Shown here piece by piece: positions 34,847 through 43,762 of a stretch of 64,000 nucleotides of DNA. The DNA comes from an uncultured bacterium (GTDB lineage: Bacteria; Bacteroidota; Rhodothermia; Rhodothermales; Rubricoccaceae): positions 434,001 to 498,000 of the forward strand of contig CANLSR010000001.1 of NCBI GenBank assembly GCA_947493945.1, read 5' to 3'. The translations under genes and the position numbers were made by a program. Each line of letters opens with the position of its first letter. Within the stretch, counting starts at the first letter, position 1. The notes below the pieces were generated by a model that saw nothing but the letters and a program-made list of their open reading frames with translations, did not search any database and had not been told where the DNA came from.

Positions 34847-35521
34847 ATGACCCTCGAGCTCCACCACGCGCACCCCTGGGACGTCACGCCGACCGAGGCC
34901 ATCGCGATCCAGCGCGAGCTGGCGCCGCTCGTCGTGGAGGCGCCCGTCGACTGGGAGGCCGTCGGGACGGTGGCGGGTCTCGACGTGAGCGTGCGCGGGG
35001 ACCGCGTCCGGGCCGCCGTGGTGGTTTACGACGTCCGCCAGCGGGCCGTCGTGGACCAGGCGACCTGGGAGGGGCCGGTCGCGTTCCCCTACGTGCCGGG
35101 CCTGCTCAGCTTCCGCGAGGTGCCGGCGATCCTGCCCGCGCTGGAGCAGCTGGCGGTCCGGCCGGACGTCTACATGCTCGACGCCCAGGGCCGGGCGCAC
35201 CAGAGGCGCTTTGGGCTGGCGTGCCACCTGGGCGTGCTGCTGGACGCGCCCGCGCTGGGCGTCGCCAAGTCGATCCTGGTGGGCCGTGTCGAAGGCGAGC
35301 TCGCCCCGACCAAGGGCAGCGCGGCGCCGCTGGTCCACAAAGGCGAGACCGTCGCCGTGGCCCTGCGGACGCGTGAGAACGTCCACCCGGTCTACGTCTC
35401 GGTCGGCCACCGGATGACCCTGCCCGAGGCCGGGCGGCTGGCGCTCCGGCTGGCCGAGCGCTACAAGCTCCCCCAGCCGACGCACCTGGCCCACCGGCTG
35501 AGCTACCGCGGCGAGCTCTAG
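34847..35521 (+). CDS. nfi: Endonuclease V
   Basis: GLDVSVRGDRVRAAVVVYD, FPYVPGLLSFREVPAIL, DGQGRAHQRRFGLACHLGV-type motif (DAQGRAHQRRFGLACHLG), GVAKSILVG. Confidence 0.93.
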   Translation: MTLELHHAHPWDVTPTEAIAIQRELAPLVVEAPVDWEAVGTVAGLDVSVRGDRVRAAVVVYDVRQRAVVDQATWEGPVAFPYVPGLLSFREVPAILPALEQLAVRPDVYMLDAQGRAHQRRFGLACHLGVLLDAPALGVAKSILVGRVEGELAPTKGSAAPLVHKGETVAVALRTRENVHPVYVSVGHRMTLPEAGRLALRLAERYKLPQPTHLAHRLSYRGEL

Positions 35522-35715
35522 CGGGCGGCGGCGCCGCGCCCTGGAGGGCCGGCGGCGGCGCCTCGGCCCGCCGACGCGGCCGGCCCCGTCCGCGGGGCGA
35601 ACCGCCAGCGGGGCGCCGGCCCAGGCCGAGGGGCCGTCTCCTTCTCGATTTCCCGGTTTTCGGCCCGGGCGCGCCAGAGCTTGCCGCCTTGCTCCGTCCG
35701 CCCCGAACCGACCCC

Positions 35716-36690
35716 GTGCCGCTTCCCGCTCCGTTCGTCGAACGCCTCCAGCAGATCGTCCCCGAGGACCGCTACGACGCCGTGATTGCCACGTTTGAGG
35801 AGCCGCCCGCGACCGGCTTCCGCGTCAACACCATGCTCCGCGACGAGGCGGACACGCTCTCGGTGCTCCACGACGAGGGCGTCCCCGCCGAGCCCGTGCC
35901 GGGCGTCGAGGGCGCCTACTGGGTCCCGGCCGAGGGGCGGGCGGCGCTGCTGGCGTCGCGGCCCTACGCCGACGGGCACATCTACGTCCAGAACGTGTCG
36001 AGCCAGCTGGCCCCCATCGCGCTGGCGGCCCGGCCGGGCGAGCGCGTGCTGGACCTGTGCGCCGCGCCCGGCTCCAAGACCGGCCAGCTCTCGGCGATGG
36101 TGGGCCCGGAGGGCGAGGTGACGGCCGTCGAGAAGGCGCGGCCCCGGTTCTACAAGCTCAAGGCCAACGTCTACGCCCAGGGCGCGACCAACGTGCTGCC
36201 GTGGCTCGGCAACGGCGCCGTCTACTGGCGCCGCGAGCCGGAGTCGTTCGACCGCGTCCTGGTCGACGCGCCGTGCTCGACCGAGGGCCGCTTCCGCGCC
36301 CACGACCCCGAGACGACGGCCTACTGGAGCCCGCGCAAGATCAAGGAGATGCGCTCCAAGCAGACCAAGCTGCTCTGGGCCGGGGTCCAGGCCCTGAAGC
36401 CCGGCGGCACGCTGGTCTACTCGACGTGCACGTTCTCGCCGGAGGAGAACGAGGGCGTGATCGACAAGGCGCTCCGCACGTTTGGCGACGCCGTCGAGGT
36501 GGTCGACGCCGGCCTCCCCCGCTCCGGCCCCGCCGCCGAGCAGAGCGTGCCGGGCCTGACCTCGTGGCGAGGCAAGACCTACCCCGAGGCCCTCGCCCAG
36601 ACGCGCCGCGTGCTCCCGAGCGCCCTGCTGGAGGGCTTCTACATCGCCCGCCTGGCCAAGCGCGCCAGCACCGTCAACGTGCAGGAGTAG
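35716..36690 (+). CDS. RsmB/NOP-family RNA (cytosine-5) methyltransferase (GTG start likely)
   Basis: VLDLCAAPGSKTGQLSAMV, VLVDAPCSTEGRFR, GGTLVYSTCTFSPEENEGVID. Confidence 0.88.
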   Translation: MPLPAPFVERLQQIVPEDRYDAVIATFEEPPATGFRVNTMLRDEADTLSVLHDEGVPAEPVPGVEGAYWVPAEGRAALLASRPYADGHIYVQNVSSQLAPIALAARPGERVLDLCAAPGSKTGQLSAMVGPEGEVTAVEKARPRFYKLKANVYAQGATNVLPWLGNGAVYWRREPESFDRVLVDAPCSTEGRFRAHDPETTAYWSPRKIKEMRSKQTKLLWAGVQALKPGGTLVYSTCTFSPEENEGVIDKALRTFGDAVEVVDAGLPRSGPAAEQSVPGLTSWRGKTYPEALAQTRRVLPSALLEGFYIARLAKRASTVNVQE

Positions 36691-36754
36691 ACGGCGCGGG
36701 GCCGGCCCCGAGGCCGGCCCCGGGGCCGGCGGCTGGCGGCCCTGTAGCCGGCGC

Positions 36755-37669
36755 TCAGTCGACCTCGGCCCGGTAGCCCGGCCCGACGCAGACGCGGAGC
36801 GCCGAGGGCACGGCCTCGAACGTGACCGGCGCGTTCGTGCGGAGCTCGCCGTCGACGTTGAACCACATGCCGGGCGACGACCGGACGCGCAGCGAGGCGA
36901 CCCGGTTGAACACGATGTCGTCGTCGTCGAGGTAGTCGCCCACCATCACGAGGGCCGCCAGGCGCACCAGGTCGGCGTCGGCGCGCACCACCACCACGTC
37001 GAGCAGCCCGTCCTCTGGGTTGGCGCGCGGGGCGACGGGCTTGCCGCCCGCGGCCGTCCGGGCGTTGGCCACCACGACGTTGTAGGCCGCCACGCGCTCT
37101 TCGGGCCCGCCGTCCCACGACATCCGCGTGTCGTAGCTCTCGATCCGGGGCAGCGCCTTGGCCGCGCCGACGAGATACGCCAGCGGCCCCCACGTCGACT
37201 TGAGGTCGGGCGTCAGGACCTCGTCCACGGCGCCCGAGAAGCCGCCGGCGCATACGTTGATGGCGTAGTCCGTGGCCTCGACGTCGGCCTCGTGGGAGAC
37301 GCGGATCAGGTCGAGCGTCCGGACCTGGGACTGGCGGAGCGTGTCGATGGCCGCCACGGGCGGGAGCCCGAGGTCGAGCGCCAGCGTCCGCGCGAGGTCG
37401 TTGCCCGTCCCCAGCGGCAGGACGCCCAGGACCGGGCGCGTCGCGGCCGACTCTCCGGCGGCCATCAGGCCGTTGGCGACCAGGTGGACCGTGCCGTCGC
37501 CGCCGGCGGCCACCACGCGTTCGGCCCCGGCGCGCGCCGCGTCGGTGGCGGCCTGGACGGTGTCGCTGGGGTCCTCGCACACCACCAAGTCGACGCCGGG
37601 GATCGTGCGCAGCGCGTCGATGTCGGCGTCGGCCGCGCCGCCGGCGCTGCCGTTGAAGAGAACGTACAT
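36755..37669 (-). CDS. Diacylglycerol kinase/lipid kinase (YegS-like) family protein
   Basis: VVAAGGDGTVHLVANGLM, LGVLPLGTGNDLARTL, NPEDGLLDVVVVR. Confidence 0.9.
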   Translation of the reverse strand: MYVLFNGSAGGAADADIDALRTIPGVDLVVCEDPSDTVQAATDAARAGAERVVAAGGDGTVHLVANGLMAAGESAATRPVLGVLPLGTGNDLARTLALDLGLPPVAAIDTLRQSQVRTLDLIRVSHEADVEATDYAINVCAGGFSGAVDEVLTPDLKSTWGPLAYLVGAAKALPRIESYDTRMSWDGGPEERVAAYNVVVANARTAAGGKPVAPRANPEDGLLDVVVVRADADLVRLAALVMVGDYLDDDDIVFNRVASLRVRSSPGMWFNVDGELRTNAPVTFEAVPSALRVCVGPGYRAEVD

Positions 37670-37784
37670 GAGAGAGCGGAAGGGGACGCGTCTACGCGCG
37701 GGGCCCCGGTCGGTGCCGCGGCCGCTCAACCCTCCCGTCCCCGCCCGGTACGCCCGCCGGAGCCGGTCCCCGCGCAGGCGGGGG

Positions 37785-38525
37785 CTAGCTGGCGCGGCGC
37801 AGCGCCGGCCGGGCCGCCTCGACGCGGCGCAGCGGCTGGTCGGCGTAGGGCGCCCACACGGACTCGATGCGGCGGTCGAGGCGGCGGACCAGCACGTGGG
37901 GCGCCTGGCCGTTGGCGACGTGCCACAGGTGACGCTCGGCCGACGGGGCGTCTTCGAGCGAGCCGTCGCCGTCCAACGCGTAGGGCACGAGCACGCTGGG
38001 CTGCTCGGGCCGGACCGTCACCTGGCGCGCCTCGGGGCTGGCCAAGGTGGCCAGGTTGACCCGGCCGCGTGGGGAGAACGCGTCGCCGTCCCACTGGCTG
38101 GCGAGGTAGAGCACGTCGTCCATGTGGCCCATGAGGTCGCTGCCGCGCAGGCGGTAGACCGTGTCCACGGCGCCGTGCGCCAGCAGCGTCGCGTCGCGGC
38201 GGAGGTGGCGGTCGTGGTCGCGCAGCCCGCGCCCGTTGGCGGCCTCGAAGGCGATGCGCCGGACCTGGTCGCCGGCGGGCACCTCGACCACCAGGTCGAG
38301 CGTGAAGAAGGCCGGGCCGGTCCCGCTGCGCGGCCAGTCGGCCGAGGCGGGGATCTCGACCTCGACTTCGGAGCGCAGGCGGGCGTCCTCGCGCAGCACC
38401 TTGACCAGGTGCCACGCCAGCTCGTCTTGGACGGCGCCCGGGTAGGGCGGCTCGTAGTGGGGGCCGGCGAACAGGGACTCGGCGAGGCCGGCCGGGGTGA
38501 GGGGCGAAGTGGAGACGCGGGTCAT
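37785..38525 (-). CDS. Conserved hypothetical protein (about 246 aa)
   Basis: MTRVSTSPLTPAGLAESLFAGPHYEPPYPGAVQDELAW; no family recognised. Confidence 0.6.
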   Translation of the reverse strand: MTRVSTSPLTPAGLAESLFAGPHYEPPYPGAVQDELAWHLVKVLREDARLRSEVEVEIPASADWPRSGTGPAFFTLDLVVEVPAGDQVRRIAFEAANGRGLRDHDRHLRRDATLLAHGAVDTVYRLRGSDLMGHMDDVLYLASQWDGDAFSPRGRVNLATLASPEARQVTVRPEQPSVLVPYALDGDGSLEDAPSAERHLWHVANGQAPHVLVRRLDRRIESVWAPYADQPLRRVEAARPALRRAS

Positions 38526-38691
38526 GGCTCTGGGGGAAGGGGGTCGCGCGCACGCGCACGCGTAGTATATAGGGTGCCAGTGACGCCTGTTTGTCACAAC
38601 TGTCGCACCGCCTGTTCCCCCCCGGCTCGTTCCGCTGGCGGTCCCCGTCGGCGGGTCTATGCCGGCGCGGAAGGTCCGGGCTCCTCTCGGC

Positions 38692-39057
38692 TCAACCCAG
38701 ATCCTGCGCGTCCGTCGCCGCCCGGATCGCGTCCGCCAGCCGGGCGGCGTCGGCCTCGTCCTCGCAGCGCACGAGCCAGTCGTGAGCGCGGCGGCGACGC
38801 ACCCAGACCGCACGGCCCTCGTGGGCCACCGTGGCGATGGTGGCCAGCGAGGCGCGCCGCCGGTGGCAGTCGGTACCGAGGACCAGGTGCGTCTGGGTGA
38901 CCGAGACCGGGCCAGGTCCGTCCCAGGCGCTGCGCGCCTCCGCCAGCTGGCGGGTGGCCGCCTCGGTGCGGGACTCGAACCGGCCCCGGAGCCAGCCGCG
39001 CACCCGGTCGCCCACGCCTCGGCGCTGGACGGCCGCCTGCCCCTCCGCCGTCAACAC
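38692..39057 (-). CDS. Small protein with bacterial PH-like C-terminal domain
   Basis: SVTQTHLVLGTDCHRRRASLATIATVAHEGRAVWVRRRRAHDWLVRCEDEADAARLADAIRAAT resembles the C-terminus of the next gene. Confidence 0.5.
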   Translation of the reverse strand: MLTAEGQAAVQRRGVGDRVRGWLRGRFESRTEAATRQLAEARSAWDGPGPVSVTQTHLVLGTDCHRRRASLATIATVAHEGRAVWVRRRRAHDWLVRCEDEADAARLADAIRAATDAQDLG

Positions 39058-39090
39058 CTTGCGCCAGCGCGCGCCGGCCGCCGCGACCTT

Positions 39091-40137
39091 TCAGTCGGGC
39101 GACGCCGCGCGGCCGGCTTCGACGGCGCGGTAGAGGACGGCGTAGAACGCGTCGAGGTCGCGCCCCGGGTCGACGTAGATCCGGCGCCCGTTCCGCGTCC
39201 GCACCACGACGCCGTTGCGGAAACGCAGCGTCTGGACGACGCTGCCGAGCCGGTACTCGTCGGGCAGCCCGGAGTCTGGCTCTAGGATCAGGCGTTGCGA
39301 GGTCAGCGCCGCCGTTCCGGTGCGGGTACGTCCCGAGAGCACGTGTCCAGGCATCGCCAGGCCCGACGTGCGCCCGCTGTGGAGCACAGACGCGCCAAAA
39401 CGCGTCTCCAGCCTCGGCACGTCCACGAACGACCACTGCGCGGCGGTCTGGTAGCGCCCGATCTCCTTCCCATCCAGGCGGATGTCGACCTTGGCGGTCG
39501 GCATCGCGCCGCGGCGAGCCCGCCAGCGGCTCCGCGCCTGGGACAGCATCGCCTCCACGTCGGGCGGGAGCTCGACGCTCAGGGCGCTCTCGGCGAGGGC
39601 GATCTGGGCCTCCTCGTCGGGCCCCAGCTCGCCGTCGGATAGGGCTTGGGCGACGGTGCGGAGCAGGCGGTCGCGCGCGATCACGCCGTAGGCGCCGTCG
39701 GCCACGCGCGGGTCGAGCCCGAGCACGTGCTGGAGCTTGTAGATCAGGAGCCGCTCCGAGACCGACAGGTAGTCGTCGGCGACGGCCTCCGACACGGCGG
39801 CCCCGAACGCCCGCTCGTGGACGGCGCGGAGATCCACCGGCCGGAGCGCGAGCGTGGCGGCCAGGTGCTCCAGCACGCCGCGGTCGTCCGCGTCGAGGTC
39901 GCCGCCCGCGAGCCGGTCGTCCAGGATCGTCTGGTAGAGCGCTACGCGCTCGGCCAGGAACGCCCGCGCCAGGTCCACGCCGTGCTGGCGCGAGATCCGG
40001 ACGCGGTCGGACGGCCCGAACTCCCGGGCGCGTTCCGCCGCCGCGATCAGGTTGTGGAGCTCGACGTAGGCGTTCCGGTCGGGTGCCCCGCCAAAGCGGG
40101 GAGGCGGGTCGGGGCGGAGCAAGTCGAGGGGTCCCAT
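39091..40137 (-). CDS. Hypothetical protein: TerB-like helical domains plus C-terminal PH-like domain
   Basis: Helical N-terminal segments; LTSQRLILEPDSGLPDEYRLGSVVQTLRFRNGVVVRTRNGRRIYVDPGRDLDAFYAVLYRAV. Confidence 0.6.
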   Translation of the reverse strand: MGPLDLLRPDPPPRFGGAPDRNAYVELHNLIAAAERAREFGPSDRVRISRQHGVDLARAFLAERVALYQTILDDRLAGGDLDADDRGVLEHLAATLALRPVDLRAVHERAFGAAVSEAVADDYLSVSERLLIYKLQHVLGLDPRVADGAYGVIARDRLLRTVAQALSDGELGPDEEAQIALAESALSVELPPDVEAMLSQARSRWRARRGAMPTAKVDIRLDGKEIGRYQTAAQWSFVDVPRLETRFGASVLHSGRTSGLAMPGHVLSGRTRTGTAALTSQRLILEPDSGLPDEYRLGSVVQTLRFRNGVVVRTRNGRRIYVDPGRDLDAFYAVLYRAVEAGRAASPD

Positions 40138-40181
40138 GCGGAAAGCTAGCGCGGGCTGGGCCGGGCGGATAGCTTGGCCCC

Positions 40182-40676
40182 ATGCCCACGGTCACGCTCG
40201 ACACGCCGCTCGGCCCGCTCACGCTCGTCTCGGACGGGCAGGCGCTGACCGCCGCCACGTTCGCCAGCGCGGAGGCTGGCAGCCCAGGCGCCGGCAGCCC
40301 AGGCGCCGGAGGCCCAGGCGCCGACTCCGTCCTCGCCGACGCGCGCCGCCAGCTGGCGGCCTACTTCGCCGGCGAGCCGGTCGCGTTCTCGGTGCCCGTC
40401 CGCCCCGAAGGCACGCCGTTCCAGCGGCGCGTGTGGGCGGCGCTGGCCCAGATCCCCCACGGCGCGACGGTCGGCTACGGCGCGCTGGCGGCGCGCATCG
40501 GTGACCCTCGGGCAGCGCAGGCCGTCGGCGCGGCCAACGGCCGGAACCCGGTCGTGGTCGTGGTCCCGTGCCACCGCGTCGTCGGCGCGGACGGGGCGCT
40601 GGTGGGCTACGCCGGCGGGCTGGGCCGCAAGCGGGCGCTGCTGGACCTGGAGAGCCGTCAGCAGCAGTTGTTTTAG
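40182..40676 (+). CDS. ogt: Methylated-DNA-[protein]-cysteine S-methyltransferase
   Basis: TPFQRRVWAALAQIPHGATVGYGALAARIGDPRAAQAVGAANGRNPVVVVVPCHRVVGADGALVGYAGGLGRKRALLDLE. Confidence 0.95.
   Translation: MPTVTLDTPLGPLTLVSDGQALTAATFASAEAGSPGAGSPGAGGPGADSVLADARRQLAAYFAGEPVAFSVPVRPEGTPFQRRVWAALAQIPHGATVGYGALAARIGDPRAAQAVGAANGRNPVVVVVPCHRVVGADGALVGYAGGLGRKRALLDLESRQQQLF
40278..40322. repeat. 15-bp tandem repeat (3 copies) within ogt
   Basis: ggcagcccaggcgcc x2 + ggaggcccaggcgcc; encodes GSPGAGSPGAGGPGA. Confidence 0.85.
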
Positions 40677-40786
40677 AATCCGCGGGCCAGCGACACGGCG
40701 ACGCATTGTCCTAGACGGCCGCTCCACTGCCTCCCCCCAAAGCACACGGGCGCGCCCCGCTGGCGGTCGCCGTCGGCGGCGGGTTG

Positions 40787-42127
40787 ATGTCGAGGACGCC
40801 AGTTCACGGAACCAGCACCGGCGCGCCTGAACGGAGCCCGCCGCTGGGCGTTGGGCTCGCCCATGGAGACCCCCGACGAGTCCCGCCGCCCGTCGGCCCC
40901 TGGAGCGACTTCGCGCTGTTCCTCGCCGGCAGTCTGGTCTCGGGCGCCGGCAACCAGATGCGGACCGTCGCGGTCGGCTGGGAGGTATACCAGCGGACCC
41001 AGACGCCGCTCAGTCTGGGCCTGATCGGGCTGGTGCTGGCGGCGCCGGTGCTGCTGCTCGCGCTCCCGGCCGGCGCCGCCGCCGACCGCTACCCGCGCAA
41101 GGTGCTGATCCTGATCTCCCAGGTCGGCCTGGCGCTGTCGGGCCTGGGCCTGGCCTGGGTGTCCTGGACCGACGGCCCGATCGGGCTCACCTACGCGTTC
41201 CTGCTCGGGACCGGCATCGCGCGCGCCGTCGGCTGGCCGGCGTCCCAGGCGATCGTGACCGGCCTGGTGCCGGCGCCGCTGTTCGCCAACGCGGCGATGT
41301 GGCGGAGCGTCGCGTTCCAGCTCGCGGCCACGCTGGGCCCGCTGGCGGGCGGCGCGCTGCTGGCGATCCACGGGGCGTCGACGGTGTACCTGCTCGACGC
41401 GGCCTCCAGCCTGGTCCTGTTCGGGTGCCTGCTGTTCGTCCGCCCGGCGCCCCAGGCGCGGTCTACCGAGACGCGGTCGTGGGCGAGTCTGATCGAGGGC
41501 GCGCGCTACGTGCGCCGCCAGCCGGTGATCCTGTCCACGATCACCCTGGACATGGTGGCTGTGCTGTTCGGCGGCGCCGTGGCGCTCCTGCCCGTCTACG
41601 CCACCGACGTGCTGGGCGTCGGGGCGGTCGGGTTCGGGTGGATGCGGGCGATGCCGTCGCTGGGCGCCATCGTGATGGGGCTCGCGCTCGCGCTCGCGCC
41701 GCCGATGCGGCGGGCCGGGCGCGTGCTGCTCGTGACCGTCGCCGCGTTCGGCGTCGCGACCATCGTGTTCGGGGTGTCCACCAGCTACCCCCTGTCGTTG
41801 GTGGCGCTGTTCTGCCTGGGTGCGGCCGACAACGTGTCGGTGGTGATCCGCTCGACGGTGCTCCAGCTGCTCACGCCGGACGCCATGCGCGGGCGCGTGG
41901 CGGCCGTCAACGCGGTGTTTATCGGGACCAGCAACGAGATCGGCGAGCTAGAGTCGGGCCTGGTCGCGAGCGTCATCGGGTCGGTGGCCACCGTCGTCGT
42001 CGGCGGCGTGCTGACGCTGGCGACCGTCGGGGCCGCGGCGGCCATCTGGCCGGCGCTCCGGCGGCTGGGCAACCTGGAAGAGCTCGAGCCGCCCGACGAC
42101 GCCTCCGCCCGACCGGCCCCGGCGTGA
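40787..42127 (+). CDS. MFS transporter (EntS-like)
   Basis: FALFLAGSLVSGAGNQMRTVAVGWEVYQRT, AAADRYPRKVLILISQVG; about 12 TM. Confidence 0.85.
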   Translation: MSRTPVHGTSTGAPERSPPLGVGLAHGDPRRVPPPVGPWSDFALFLAGSLVSGAGNQMRTVAVGWEVYQRTQTPLSLGLIGLVLAAPVLLLALPAGAAADRYPRKVLILISQVGLALSGLGLAWVSWTDGPIGLTYAFLLGTGIARAVGWPASQAIVTGLVPAPLFANAAMWRSVAFQLAATLGPLAGGALLAIHGASTVYLLDAASSLVLFGCLLFVRPAPQARSTETRSWASLIEGARYVRRQPVILSTITLDMVAVLFGGAVALLPVYATDVLGVGAVGFGWMRAMPSLGAIVMGLALALAPPMRRAGRVLLVTVAAFGVATIVFGVSTSYPLSLVALFCLGAADNVSVVIRSTVLQLLTPDAMRGRVAAVNAVFIGTSNEIGELESGLVASVIGSVATVVVGGVLTLATVGAAAAIWPALRRLGNLEELEPPDDASARPAPA

Positions 42128-42175
42128 CCGGCTGGCGGCCAGCGCGGGGCGTTGCGGGGGCGGGAGGGCCGGCCG

Positions 42176-42370
42176 CTACATCACGGCCACGATCTTGCGG
42201 CGGATCTGGAGCCGGGGCTCCTCGGTCTTCTCGTGGATCAGGGTGACCATCTGGCGCAGGCTGCCGCGGGTCTTCTTCATGCGGCTGTCGTCGAACTCCT
42301 GGCGGGGCCACATCGCCTTGATGCGGTCTCGGACCTGGCGCCAGTCTTGGTTCATCTTGGGGGTTGCCAT
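42176..42370 (-). CDS. Small CsbD-like protein
   Basis: MNQDWRQVRDRIKAMWPRQEFDDSRMKKTRGSLRQMVTLIHEKTEEPRLQIRRKIVAVM, 64 aa. Confidence 0.5.
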   Translation of the reverse strand: MATPKMNQDWRQVRDRIKAMWPRQEFDDSRMKKTRGSLRQMVTLIHEKTEEPRLQIRRKIVAVM

Positions 42371-42436
42371 GTTGCGGTGCTCTTCAGCGGGGTCTTTTGG
42401 GGTCTTTTCTCGGGTCGCGTCACCGTGTATAACTAC

Positions 42437-43543
42437 CTATGGGCGCACAAGTTGCATCCCCGCCTCGTATTCCGTGCCGTCCGGCTGGCGGTCGTCGTCC
42501 GGGGAGCCGTCGCCGCCCGAGCCGTCGTCGCCCGAGTCGTCGCCCACCACGTCCGACCACGTCCAGCCCTCGGACTCGACGAGGCCCAGCATCAGGCACC
42601 TCCGCTCGTTGCACTCGTCCTCTTCCAGGGCGCGGGCGAACTCGGCGTCCGAGACCAGCTCGTAGCCGTCGCGGCGCAAGCTGGCCAGCGGCGGCGGCGG
42701 CGGCGGCTCGTCGGCCGACTCGACCGACTGGTCGTCCAGCCGGTCGAGGACGGCGGCGATGGCGGACCGGACGGGGCGGAGCGCGCCCGGCGACACGCAG
42801 TCGCCGTTGAATCCGTGCTCGATGATCGAGAGCGCCTCGTCCAGCGCCGCCAGCGACGGCGCCAGCGCCTCGCGCCGCTTGTCGCCGTGGAACTGGTGCA
42901 GCACCGGGTAGGCGATGTGCTGCTGGGCCAGCAACGTCAGCGACGGGGCGAGCGCGATCAGGTGCTGGTCCAGCGCCGAGCAGTCCCGGTCCGGGCTCCA
43001 CATCGTCCGGATCACGTCCTCGGTCGTCTCGCCCAGGCCCCACAGCCACGCCGCGGTCGCGCGCCGCTCGACGGCCGCCTGGAGCACCGGCAACACGTAC
43101 GAGATGGCCAGGCTGAGCACGAACAGGCCGCTCGTGGCCGCCCACGCCGTCGCCATCTGCCAGGCCGGGCCGGCCGGTTGGTAGTCGCCCAGGCCCAGCG
43201 TCACCAGGCAGTACCCGACAAAGTAGACGCGCGACCAGAAGCCCGCCGGCGCGCCCGTGGTCGCGCTCACCACGGCCCCGTCGGAGGCGAGGAAGACCAC
43301 CGTCCAGCCCGCCCACAGCAGCAGCGTCCACAGCGCGACCACCGTGAGCAGCACCAGCAGGCCGAGCTGGCTAAAGACGGCCCCCCCGACGCGCTTGCCG
43401 ATGCGCGTGTGCACGGCCCGGATGGTCACGCGGCTAACGGCCTGCGTCAGCGGCCCGCCGCCGCGGCCCATCGTGGTCTTGAGCGCGTCGTAGAAGCAGA
43501 CCGCCAGCAGGGCGATGCCGGGGATCAGGAGCAGGATCTGCAT
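42437..43543 (-). CDS. Two-TM potassium-channel-like (ion_trans_2) membrane protein
   Basis: Pore-like segment YFVGYCLVTLGLGDYQPAG between TM helices; long soluble C-terminus. Confidence 0.75.
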   Translation of the reverse strand: MQILLLIPGIALLAVCFYDALKTTMGRGGGPLTQAVSRVTIRAVHTRIGKRVGGAVFSQLGLLVLLTVVALWTLLLWAGWTVVFLASDGAVVSATTGAPAGFWSRVYFVGYCLVTLGLGDYQPAGPAWQMATAWAATSGLFVLSLAISYVLPVLQAAVERRATAAWLWGLGETTEDVIRTMWSPDRDCSALDQHLIALAPSLTLLAQQHIAYPVLHQFHGDKRREALAPSLAALDEALSIIEHGFNGDCVSPGALRPVRSAIAAVLDRLDDQSVESADEPPPPPPLASLRRDGYELVSDAEFARALEEDECNERRCLMLGLVESEGWTWSDVVGDDSGDDGSGGDGSPDDDRQPDGTEYEAGMQLVRP

Positions 43544-43762
43544 GCGGGCGAGGGCGGAGGGCGGGAGACCCGGTCGGCATGACGATACTCCTCTCGGGTG
43601 GAGGGGACCCTCGTGGAATGCCCCAAACTGAGGCCCTGCCGCCGCTGGCCCCGCGGTCGGGGGCGAGGTGGGACGCCCGGTTCTCGCCCTGTCTTCGTTG
43701 CCCGGTGGCGGCCACCTCCGCGGCCCGACGGTAGCTTTTGGGCCGCCCCACCCAGGTCCCCC

